A stretch of DNA of 5,836 nucleotides. It comes from Nitrospirae bacterium CG1_02_44_142 (lineage in GTDB: Bacteria > Nitrospirota > Thermodesulfovibrionia > Thermodesulfovibrionales > UBA1546). Shown here piece by piece: positions 1-5,836 of this stretch. Every line of letters begins with the position of its first letter. The stretch's first letter is position 1. A model generated the notes under the pieces. That model was not told the origin of the DNA, ran no database searches, and saw only the letters and a program-made list of their open reading frames with translations. The stretch spans positions 1-5,836 of the forward strand of contig MNVK01000013.1 in assembly GCA_001871685.1 (NCBI GenBank), written 5' to 3'. The translations under genes and the position numbers were made by a program.

Positions 1-1161
1 ATGTTCGGCCTGAATTCCCTAATAGCAAGGGTCAGCCCTGATGGAGAGGCCGCAGAGGTTGTATCATTGTATCTAAATGGAGAACTTAAGAAAGACCTGA
101 AGATGCCACTGGAAGGCACACCCTGTGAGGGCGTTGTGACTAAGAAGCATATGGTCGTTATTGAAAGAGATGCTTATAAACAGTTCCCCAATGCGGACAT
201 CCTGTCATCAATAAAGGCTGACTCTTACATAGGCATTGCTGTGTTTAATAGAAAGAATGATGTGGTGGGGCTCGTGAATGCCTTCGGCAAACAAAAAGAA
301 TTTTCAGAGTCGGACATAAAGGTCTTACAGGCTATAGGACAGATGGTTGCGGCAGAATTTGAAAGATTGAACGAAGAGAAAGAAAAAGAAGCATTAAGAG
401 AGCAGCTTTTCCATGGACAGAAACTTGAGGCGATAGGAACCCTTGCAGGCGGCGTCGCCCATGACTTTAACAACATGCTTCAGGGCATCCTCGGCTATGC
501 GGCATATCTTAAGATGAAGGTTCCGGCGGATGACCCTATGTATGAGCCGCTTTCCGTTATAGAGCATTCCGCGGAAAGGGCGGCAGATTTGACAAAGAAG
601 CTCCTCGGTTTTGCGAGAAAGGGAAAATATATTATTGAACCGTTAAATCTGAACGATATTGCGGAAAATGTCACGGCAATCACGGCAAGAACCTTTGACA
701 GAAAAATAAAAACGGAGATGACCCTTGCGCCTGACCTCTGGACAATAGAGGGCGACAAGAGCCAGATTGAACATGTGATCCTGAATCTGTGCCTCAATTC
801 AAGAGACGCAATGCCTGAAGGAGGAATCCTGAGCATTGAAACATTCAATACCGAGATAACGAAAGAAACAAAACCTCGCAGATATATGAAAGAAGGAAAG
901 TATGCTGCCATAAAGGTCCTTGACACAGGCACAGGCATGGACGAAGAAACCCAAAAGCGCATCTTTGAACCTTTTTTCACAACAAAGGAAGTGGGCAAAG
1001 GCACGGGCATGGGACTGCCAATGGCATATGGGGTTGTGAAAAACCATAACGGCTTTATTGAAGTTGACAGCGCGCCCGGCAAAGGCTCGGCCTTTACAAT
1101 ATATCTTCCTGCAATTGAGAAAAAAGCTGAAGTCATTAACAAGGTCATTTCTACTGCCTGA
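1..1161 (+). CDS. Soluble GAF-domain sensor histidine kinase, probably 5'-partial
   Basis: This is an ATP-dependent autophosphorylating sensor kinase of a two-component system; its response regulator is not in the window. Residues about 1-120 form a GAF sensor domain with the conserved EGTPCE segment (38-43). A short charged helix (about 121-140) leads into a HisKA dimerisation domain with the H-box GTLAGGVAHDFNN and phospho-acceptor His154. The HATPase domain follows: N-box around Asn266 (LNSRDAM), G1 box DTGTGM (308-313), F-box FEPFFTTK (322-329), G2 box GKGTGMGL (332-339). All catalytic boxes are intact. The chain ends 15 or so residues after the ATPase core, so there is no receiver domain. 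No membrane segment is visible, so the visible part is cytoplasmic. The HDFNN H-box is typical of NtrB-like and PAS/GAF kinases common in deltaproteobacteria and Nitrospirota. The ATG at base 1 falls inside the usual GAF fold start and has no visible upstream sequence, so it may be an internal Met. The signal sensed is unknown. Confidence 0.93.
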   Translation: MFGLNSLIARVSPDGEAAEVVSLYLNGELKKDLKMPLEGTPCEGVVTKKHMVVIERDAYKQFPNADILSSIKADSYIGIAVFNRKNDVVGLVNAFGKQKEFSESDIKVLQAIGQMVAAEFERLNEEKEKEALREQLFHGQKLEAIGTLAGGVAHDFNNMLQGILGYAAYLKMKVPADDPMYEPLSVIEHSAERAADLTKKLLGFARKGKYIIEPLNLNDIAENVTAITARTFDRKIKTEMTLAPDLWTIEGDKSQIEHVILNLCLNSRDAMPEGGILSIETFNTEITKETKPRRYMKEGKYAAIKVLDTGTGMDEETQKRIFEPFFTTKEVGKGTGMGLPMAYGVVKNHNGFIEVDSAPGKGSAFTIYLPAIEKKAEVINKVISTA

Positions 1162-1171
1162 ACTGCACCAT

Positions 1172-1217
1172 AACCCCTCCCTGTCCCCCCTTAGCTTAAG
1201 GGGGATGAAGGGGGGTT
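1172..1217. repeat. Palindromic G/C-run repeat, intergenic copy; possible bidirectional terminator
   Basis: This 46-base imperfect hairpin fills the gap between two convergent genes, 10 bases after the kinase stop and 33 bases before the stop of the minus-strand DUF2400 gene. The outer arms are AACCCC (1172-1177) and GGGGTT (1212-1217). The inner arm pairs the C-run at 1185-1190 plus TTA with TAA plus the G-run at 1200-1204, leaving a GCT loop and one bulged C. A related copy in the same orientation lies at 3179-3221; both carry the pattern CTGyCCCC then GGGGGATG. There is no T-run after the stem, so a classical intrinsic terminator is not supported, although a strong hairpin here could help end both transcripts. 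The rest of 1162-1250 holds nothing else I can identify. Confidence 0.75.
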
Positions 1218-1250
1218 ACTGGACAAGACAGAATAAAGCAACTATGGCTG

Positions 1251-2084
1251 CTATTTCAGCAAGCAGTCCTTACATTTATTATCTTCCCTGCCGGAACCGC
1301 ATAGCCCTGAAATCCCGTAATGGCACATTGCAAAATCATATTTAAGCGGGTCCTCGGAATCAAGTTTCTTTAATGCGTTTGTTATCTCCACAGCCATTTT
1401 CCAATCCTGAGATTTGCGCTTTGTAAAACCAAGACATCTTGAAATCCTCGCTATGTGAGTGTCCAGAGGTATGATGAGCTTGTTTTCGGGTAGGCCCTTC
1501 CAGACGCCGAAATCTATGTCTTTATCCCTTATCATCCACCTCAGAAAAAGGTTCATCCTCTTGCATGCGCTGCCTTTTGAAGGTGAAGGAAAAAACTGGA
1601 GCAAGCCGCTTGGTTTTAAATTCTTTCCGTAAATATCGGATGAGTCTGTCTTAAGGGCGCAATCTATAAAGCCAGTCAGGGCCTGGCCTGTATCAGAATC
1701 GGTTTTTTTATAAAAACTTTTAAAAACATTCTCTATGGATTTATGCCTTCTCAGCAGATGACTGATTATATGAAGAAGGCAGATAACGTCCTTATTCTCG
1801 TTAAACCTGTACTTTATTCCTGAGAACAGCCCGCCGTCTTTTTTTGCTTTAAACTCCATGAGAAAATTGTATGGACTGCCGCGCATTGCCGAGAGGATTT
1901 TTTCTATTACAGGCTTGAATAAACCAACTTTTCCGTAGGCAAAACATGAAGCTATAAAGCCCGCAATTTCTATGTCCTCGCGCCTTTTGTATCTGTGGGG
2001 AAATTCTATGGGGTCATGGAGTATTCTTGCCTTAAAATCGTATTCCCTGTAAAACTTATCAAGAACTTGTTTAACCGACGACAT
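1251..2084 (-). CDS. TIGR02757 (DUF2400) family protein, endonuclease III-like C-terminal half
   Basis: This 277-residue protein matches the family along its length. It has an N-terminal DPIEFPHRY segment (24-32), then DIEIAGFIASCFAYG (37-51), the hallmark SKGSACKRMNLFLRWMIRD (169-187), and PLDTHIARISRCLGF (206-220). The family has no established function that I know of. The C-terminal half resembles HhH-GPD DNA glycosylases such as endonuclease III: DTH (208-210) lies where that family has its VDTH catalytic Asp, GSACKR could correspond to its GVGRKT hairpin, and the tail has C262-x8-C271-x2-C274, like three of the four FeS-cluster cysteines. Cys254 is another nearby cysteine; a fourth ligand after Cys274 is absent because the protein ends three residues later. 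This relationship is my inference. The start is supported by an AAGGA motif six bases upstream. The gene overlaps the end of the TatD-radical SAM gene by 14 bases, so the two are probably co-transcribed and coupled. Confidence 0.88.
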   Translation of the reverse strand: MSSVKQVLDKFYREYDFKARILHDPIEFPHRYKRREDIEIAGFIASCFAYGKVGLFKPVIEKILSAMRGSPYNFLMEFKAKKDGGLFSGIKYRFNENKDVICLLHIISHLLRRHKSIENVFKSFYKKTDSDTGQALTGFIDCALKTDSSDIYGKNLKPSGLLQFFPSPSKGSACKRMNLFLRWMIRDKDIDFGVWKGLPENKLIIPLDTHIARISRCLGFTKRKSQDWKMAVEITNALKKLDSEDPLKYDFAMCHYGISGLCGSGREDNKCKDCLLK

Positions 2085-3480
2085 CCAGCTTCCTTACCCT
2101 GAGCTTGACGCCTAATTCATCCGCTATCTTCCTGCACTTCTCTACATCAACGCCTTCCATTTCAACAACAGTAGCCCGAACCTCGGGAATATACTGCCTT
2201 GCCTCCTTTATAAATGATAGTACCTCATGGAATGCATTCTTAAAAGCAGGCGCGCAAATTTTGTTATACGTTTCTTCATCCTGGGCGTCAAGGCTTACAG
2301 AAATGCTGTCAACAAGCCCCTTTAACTCGGGAAGTATATCCCGCCGGTTTATAATGCTGCCGTGCCCGTTTGTATTAATCCTGACCCTGCCGCCTCTTTC
2401 CTTTATCCAGCGGGAAAGGCTTTTAACTATGTCCAATCTAAGAAACGGCTCGCCATAGCCGCAGAAAACAATCTCTTTATACTGAACCGGGTCTCCTATT
2501 GCCGTTTTAATTTCTTCTTCTGTCGGCTCATCCGAAAGCCTGAGGTTATGCCCCTTCACATAGTCGCCTTGAAAGCGGACACAGAATGCGCACTTGTTTG
2601 TGCATCTGTTCGTTATATTGAGATAAAGGCTGTCCCGTATCTTATAAGCTATCTCCCCTTTCTGTGAGACCTCGCCTATCTTAAAAAGTCTTTTTGCATT
2701 AAGCGCAGTAATTCTCGCAATGTCTTCAAAGCTCACATCTCTGAGCTCTGCTATTTTTTGGGCTGTATTCACTATAAATGCAGGCTCGTTTCTTTTTCCC
2801 CTCAAAGGCTCAGGCGTGAGATATGGAGCGTCTGTTTCTATAAGGATATAATCGTCAGGGATTGCCTTTACGACGCCCCGCAGCTTCTCTGCATTCTTAA
2901 ATGTGACCGTCCCCGCTATGGATATGTAAAGCCCCAGTTCCATCGCCTTCTCCGCCATGTCTATATCTCCTGAGAAGCAGTGAAGAACTCCCCTGTTTAT
3001 CCAGGAATCTGCGAGTATTTCAAGTGTATCTTTTTTTGCCTCCCGGCTGTGTATGATTACCGGCAGGTCCAGTTCTTTTGCAAGCAGCAGATGTTTTTTA
3101 AAAACCTCTTTCTGAATATCACGGGGTGAGTTATCATAATGATAATCCAGTCCGGTCTCGCCGATTGCAACAACCTTACCCCCCCTCTGCCCCCTCTTGC
3201 TAAGGGGGGGATGGGGGGAGGATGCCCATGTTCTTATTTGCTTATATATTTCCTCTGTCCAATCCTTTGCATCATGAGGATGTATGCCGACAGCAGCATA
3301 AACAAAATCGTATTTTGCTGCAAGTGATACTGCGCCCTGGCAGCCTTTCATATCAGAGCCAACCGTAATAACAGCTTCTATCCCTGCGTCCCTTGCCCTT
3401 TGGATAACTTTATCCCTGTCCTCGTCAAATTCAGACATCTCAAGGTGACAATGGGTATCAATCAATTTATATTTATTCAT
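2071..3480 (-). CDS. TatD-family metal-dependent hydrolase fused to a TatD-linked radical SAM domain
   Basis: This 469-residue cytoplasmic protein has two enzymes in one chain. Residues 1 to about 268 are a complete TatD nuclease TIM barrel with all expected metal ligands: DTHCH (8-12), GETGLDY with Glu108, IIHSR with His144, HCFSG with His167, and ETDAPYL with Asp217. TatD proteins are metal-dependent 3'-5' DNases. Residues about 280-469 are a short radical SAM domain with the FeS motif C293-x3-C297-x2-C300, a GYGEP SAM-binding motif (341-345) and NTNGHG (369-374). Its small size and linkage fit the TatD-linked radical SAM family (TIGR04038, from memory), normally a neighbouring gene; the substrate is unknown. 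Residues 87-101 are encoded by a palindromic repeat inserted in frame between barrel elements, before VVAIGETGLDY. MNKYKLIDTHCH is the canonical TatD start, but no good Shine-Dalgarno precedes it. It follows the restriction gene by 43 bases and overlaps the DUF2400 gene by 14. Confidence 0.93.
   Translation of the reverse strand: MNKYKLIDTHCHLEMSEFDEDRDKVIQRARDAGIEAVITVGSDMKGCQGAVSLAAKYDFVYAAVGIHPHDAKDWTEEIYKQIRTWASSPHPPLSKRGQRGGKVVAIGETGLDYHYDNSPRDIQKEVFKKHLLLAKELDLPVIIHSREAKKDTLEILADSWINRGVLHCFSGDIDMAEKAMELGLYISIAGTVTFKNAEKLRGVVKAIPDDYILIETDAPYLTPEPLRGKRNEPAFIVNTAQKIAELRDVSFEDIARITALNAKRLFKIGEVSQKGEIAYKIRDSLYLNITNRCTNKCAFCVRFQGDYVKGHNLRLSDEPTEEEIKTAIGDPVQYKEIVFCGYGEPFLRLDIVKSLSRWIKERGGRVRINTNGHGSIINRRDILPELKGLVDSISVSLDAQDEETYNKICAPAFKNAFHEVLSFIKEARQYIPEVRATVVEMEGVDVEKCRKIADELGVKLRVRKLDVVG
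2091..2095 (-). promoter_or_regulatory. Shine-Dalgarno site for the DUF2400 gene, inside the upstream gene
   Basis: On the minus strand the bases read AAGGA followed by a six-base spacer (AGCTGG) and ATG. The site lies within the last codons of the TatD-radical SAM gene, which stops 14 bases into the downstream gene. It fixes the DUF2400 start and is what one expects of a translationally coupled pair. Confidence 0.7.
3179..3221. repeat. Palindromic G/C-run repeat inserted in frame within the TatD coding region
   Basis: This 43-base imperfect hairpin pairs CTT (3196-3198) with AAG (3202-3204) around a GCT loop, then C3190-C3194 with G3206-G3210, a two-base mismatch, and the outer C/T run 3182-3187 with the G-run 3213-3218. 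It is the same type as the intergenic copy at 1172-1217 and lies in the same orientation. On the minus strand it encodes TatD residues 87-101 (SSPHPPLSKRGQRGG) without stop or frameshift. That segment lies just before the conserved VVAIGETGLDY strand, where other TatD proteins have a shorter loop. The behaviour recalls other small palindromic elements known to insert in coding regions, such as the Rickettsia palindromic elements. Confidence 0.8.
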
Positions 3481-3491
3481 TTTTTTGATAG

Positions 3492-3497
3492 ATTATC
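3492..3497 (-). promoter_or_regulatory. Possible -10 box just upstream of the TatD start (weak)
   Basis: The minus strand reads GATAAT, which matches the TATAAT consensus at five of six positions, 11 bases before the ATG in an AT-rich 43-base spacer (3481-3523). Transcription from it would start only about five bases before the ATG, giving a nearly leaderless message. That fits the missing Shine-Dalgarno site. No convincing -35 hexamer is present at 16-18 bases, and an AT-rich spacer yields such matches by chance. Confidence 0.25.
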
Positions 3498-3523
3498 ATT
3501 CGATAACTTCTAAAAATATAATA

Positions 3524-5836
3524 TCAATGATGCGCAAAATAAACTTTATGCAGACCCTGCACCCAATGAACTAAACCCTCTTTTGCGGTCTTAATATCTG
3601 TTAATTCCTTATCCTGATGAGCAACATACGTATTCCTGAAATCAGTCATTGCTTTTACAGTATCGTATAAATCAGTCTCATTGAATTTTGAAAAGCTTTG
3701 TTTAATTGCATCAAAAACCCCGCTGACATTGTATTTGCTTGTTCTACTATATTCGAGACAAAACAATAAAAGACCAGAAGGCCATAATCCATTCTTGAAA
3801 ATAAGAGTTCTTCTTAGGTTATTAGCATACTTTTTTAACCAATCAATATCACCCTTTTTTAATGTCGCATAATACGGCTCAAAAAAATCTTTCTGCTCTG
3901 TAGGCGCACCTGGCATTAAAGGCAGCAGCAAGTCAGAAATCAGTCCCTTTGCCGATTCATCAAGCGGGCCTAAAAGTGAAGTAAATACAGGTGCGAATGA
4001 GACTTCCTCTTTCTTCTCAAAAAATTGGAATAATGCCACAGCCTGTTCAATGGCTTTCTTGTATCTTGAAGGTAATTTTTCAAGTTGAATTGCGCTGACA
4101 AATTCTTCTATCCCCGTTATCTTGCCTGCGACATATTCTCCTAATGGCAATGCCAGTTGAGGTTTTACTTTTTCGGTCAACAATTCAGCGAGTGATGGCG
4201 CACATGTCCTTACTAAATCTTCTGTCTTGTTAGAAGAAAACCCGCTGAATACAGCCTGCGGCACATAGAGATACTCCCATTTGCCTGTTTTAGAAGACGC
4301 GGCCTTGCACCATGAGACAGCAGCCATCGCCTTCAAAGGCACATCCAAATCTTCACGGCCTTTTGTTTCTACAAGCAGATAATTACCGTCTTTCTTCTTA
4401 ACTATAAAGTCAGGCGTATAAAAAGAGAATCGCTGTGCACCAGATTGAAAATCAATCTTGAGTGCCTGAGGTCCTGCATTTTTACAGAAAGATTGAATGT
4501 CAGGAGCGCGGTTTAAAAATGTTGCCATCGCCACTTCAAACTCTCTGTTACAAGGCACAAGGTTAAAGGGTGTATTTTCAGCAGGAAGCGCAGGTCGGTT
4601 TTCAGAATGTGTTACCTGAAATGGTTTCCAAGTGCAAACAGATACAGGCTCTTCCTGCTTTATTCGGTCTTCGATCGTAGTTGTTTTCTTAAATATCAGA
4701 GGAACGAAAGTTGCTCTTACATGCTCTCGGACATCCGAGTCTGAAAGCCGGCTTACCAGCTTATCATCAAAAACGCTGACTGTCTGACCAAATAATACCT
4801 CTTCAAGAAATGTCTGAATCAATGGCGCTAAGACCGGATGAGTTCCTCTCAGCGAAGTCTGTCTTTCAAGCTCTTCTCTGAAAAAAGAAATCGCGCCGAT
4901 GCCGCTTTCAAGCAGAGGCAGTTGCACCTTCATCTTCTCAACAATCTCGTTTGTGAAAAGATGCCGTCCTTCATAATCAATCTCTGTTTTTCTTACTTCT
5001 CCTAATGGCAAAGGAGAAAATCTTGAAAAAGACTTTTTGATATCTTCAATGGTGATGCCTTTAAGTTTTGGTGTCCGCTTGAATCCCGCGCTGAGTGGCG
5101 GGATAACAATATCCAGTTTTTCCAGGTCTTTTGTTTTATCAGGATAGATAGTAACCGTTGTCTTCGGCACCTTATCCACATCCACAACTTCAATCGGCAG
5201 TCCTTCCTGACTCAACTGCTCTTTATAAAGACTCACAAATGCCTTATGTTCAACAACAGTAACAACCTCTGCTGCCTGCCCCGGCAGAGTCATTCGCCTG
5301 AGACCTCGTCCAAGTGTCTGTTCAGGTAAGATGTTTGCCTTTGAACTGTAGGGACGCAATGGAACGATTGTGGTTACATTCCGCACATCCCAGCCTTCCC
5401 TCAGCATAAGAACAGAGACTATGCAGAGATAAGGGCTTTTGTTTGAATCAAGCTCTCTTGAAAGTTTTCTAAGCTCTTTTAAATCCTCATCGCTTATCTC
5501 TTTCTCATCTTCAATAAACTCATAATAGACATTCTCACCTTTGCCCCTCTTTTTAAGCTTTCCTTTGAGGCGGGTATGCAGGTTAATTGTCTTGCCGTTA
5601 AGCTCTTTGTAAAGAGGATCTGTATTTAACCTGTTAGCTATCTGAGTCGCAGATTCTGTATCCTCGGTCATAACAAACATGAGGGCTTTCTTGCCGCTTT
5701 GTTCCCACTCTTCTTTTGATTTCAGCCAGCGCGAATAACCAATCATCAAATGCTGCTGATATTTTATTGAGTCATCATCGCTTGTCTGTTCTATAAGTTT
5801 CTCGCCTTTTCCAATAATCGGCGACTTAACTATTCC
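3524..5836 (-). CDS. Type III restriction-like helicase-nuclease with C-terminal HEPN-type motif, 5'-partial
   Basis: The visible 770 residues are the C-terminal part of a superfamily 2 helicase-nuclease of the type III restriction (Res) kind, which would translocate on DNA and cleave it. The frame is open to the window edge, so the DEAD-box N-terminal half lies outside. Numbering from the edge: a RecA2 helicase lobe (about 1-200) has motif V-like LMLREGWDV (143-151) and motif VI QTLGRGLRR (173-181). A long linker region follows. Next comes a PD-(D/E)xK nuclease core with helix Glu434, Asp476 in TPDFIV and Glu490/Lys492 in ETKG. The last 120 residues are helical and contain DFRNTYVAH, with Arg734, Asn735 and His740 matching the RNxxxxH signature of HEPN ribonucleases. 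A TTG codon at 5747-5749 sits mid-domain and is not the start. A cognate methyltransferase would be expected upstream, beyond the window. No clear terminator lies between this gene and the TatD gene 43 bases downstream, so read-through is possible. Confidence 0.88.
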   Translation of the reverse strand, partial: GIVKSPIIGKGEKLIEQTSDDDSIKYQQHLMIGYSRWLKSKEEWEQSGKKALMFVMTEDTESATQIANRLNTDPLYKELNGKTINLHTRLKGKLKKRGKGENVYYEFIEDEKEISDEDLKELRKLSRELDSNKSPYLCIVSVLMLREGWDVRNVTTIVPLRPYSSKANILPEQTLGRGLRRMTLPGQAAEVVTVVEHKAFVSLYKEQLSQEGLPIEVVDVDKVPKTTVTIYPDKTKDLEKLDIVIPPLSAGFKRTPKLKGITIEDIKKSFSRFSPLPLGEVRKTEIDYEGRHLFTNEIVEKMKVQLPLLESGIGAISFFREELERQTSLRGTHPVLAPLIQTFLEEVLFGQTVSVFDDKLVSRLSDSDVREHVRATFVPLIFKKTTTIEDRIKQEEPVSVCTWKPFQVTHSENRPALPAENTPFNLVPCNREFEVAMATFLNRAPDIQSFCKNAGPQALKIDFQSGAQRFSFYTPDFIVKKKDGNYLLVETKGREDLDVPLKAMAAVSWCKAASSKTGKWEYLYVPQAVFSGFSSNKTEDLVRTCAPSLAELLTEKVKPQLALPLGEYVAGKITGIEEFVSAIQLEKLPSRYKKAIEQAVALFQFFEKKEEVSFAPVFTSLLGPLDESAKGLISDLLLPLMPGAPTEQKDFFEPYYATLKKGDIDWLKKYANNLRRTLIFKNGLWPSGLLLFCLEYSRTSKYNVSGVFDAIKQSFSKFNETDLYDTVKAMTDFRNTYVAHQDKELTDIKTAKEGLVHWVQGLHKVYFAHH
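4997..5018. repeat. Short perfect hairpin inside the restriction gene, with a partial second copy
   Basis: The arms TTCTCCT (4997-5003) and AGGAGAA (5012-5018) flank an eight-base loop. The first 15 bases recur exactly at 4136-4150 in the same reading frame, and both sites encode LPLGE. The second site lacks the closing arm. The hairpin resembles the SPLPLGE-encoding small palindromes seen in some genomes, but the peptide may equally be native to the protein family. Confidence 0.35.

Noticed and set aside
495..1148. Long minus-strand open frame opposite the histidine kinase
   Set aside because: It is antisense to a protein with all kinase motifs intact and shows no recognisable domain of its own.
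2105..2667. Plus-strand open frames opposite the TatD-radical SAM gene
   Set aside because: They are shadows of a well-supported coding region, with no ribosome site or family resemblance.
1172..3221. Two related repeats as a possible CRISPR array or attachment-site pair
   Set aside because: There are only two diverged, self-complementary copies about 2 kb apart with genes between them, no regular spacers and no integrase.
3139..3327. Plus-strand 62-codon frame containing a PPLAKGG-like peptide
   Set aside because: The peptide comes from the palindromic repeat read on the other strand; the frame lies antisense to TatD and has no other support.
3494..3507. TTATC/GATAA inverted repeat after the restriction gene stop
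   Set aside because: The arms are only five AT-rich bases with no following T-run on either strand, so it is too weak to call a terminator or operator.
5002..5193. Minus-strand 63-codon frame inside the restriction gene
   Set aside because: It overlaps the helicase-nuclease gene in another frame and has no supporting motif.

Overview
The window looks like chromosomal DNA from an uncultivated, moderate-GC Gram-negative bacterium. I would guess Nitrospirota or a deltaproteobacterial lineage. The basis is the HDFNN-type soluble histidine kinase, the TatD-linked radical SAM protein, and a G/C-run palindromic repeat of the kind that encodes PPLxKGG-like peptides and is scattered through such genomes. 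No rRNA or other marker is present, so this assignment is weak.

Layout: (1) bases 1-1161, plus strand: the C-terminal part of a soluble GAF-HisKA-HATPase sensor kinase that probably begins before the window. (2) 1162-1250: a short gap between convergent genes, mostly filled by one copy of the palindromic repeat. (3) 1251-3480, minus strand: a two-gene unit. A TatD nuclease fused to a short radical SAM domain overlaps by 14 bases with a downstream TIGR02757/DUF2400 gene. A second copy of the palindromic repeat sits in frame inside the TatD domain. (4) 3481-3523: an AT-rich 43-base spacer. (5) 3524-5836, minus strand: the C-terminal 770 residues of a type III restriction-like protein. It has helicase motifs V and VI, a PD-(D/E)xK nuclease core, and a C-terminal region carrying a HEPN-type RNxxxxH motif. 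Its reading frame is open to the window edge.

Working together: the helicase/nuclease/HEPN protein is probably the effector of a restriction or phage-defence locus whose methyltransferase and N-terminal helicase half would lie beyond base 5836. The TatD-radical SAM fusion and the DUF2400 protein are probably translationally coupled. Both have features pointing to nucleic-acid processing, since the DUF2400 protein resembles an endonuclease III-like glycosylase in its C-terminal half. The most noteworthy points are the HEPN-type tail on the restriction protein, the TatD-radical SAM fusion, the palindromic repeat that became protein-coding sequence inside an enzyme, and the possible HhH-GPD ancestry of DUF2400. 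No tRNA, rRNA, CRISPR array or transposase was seen.
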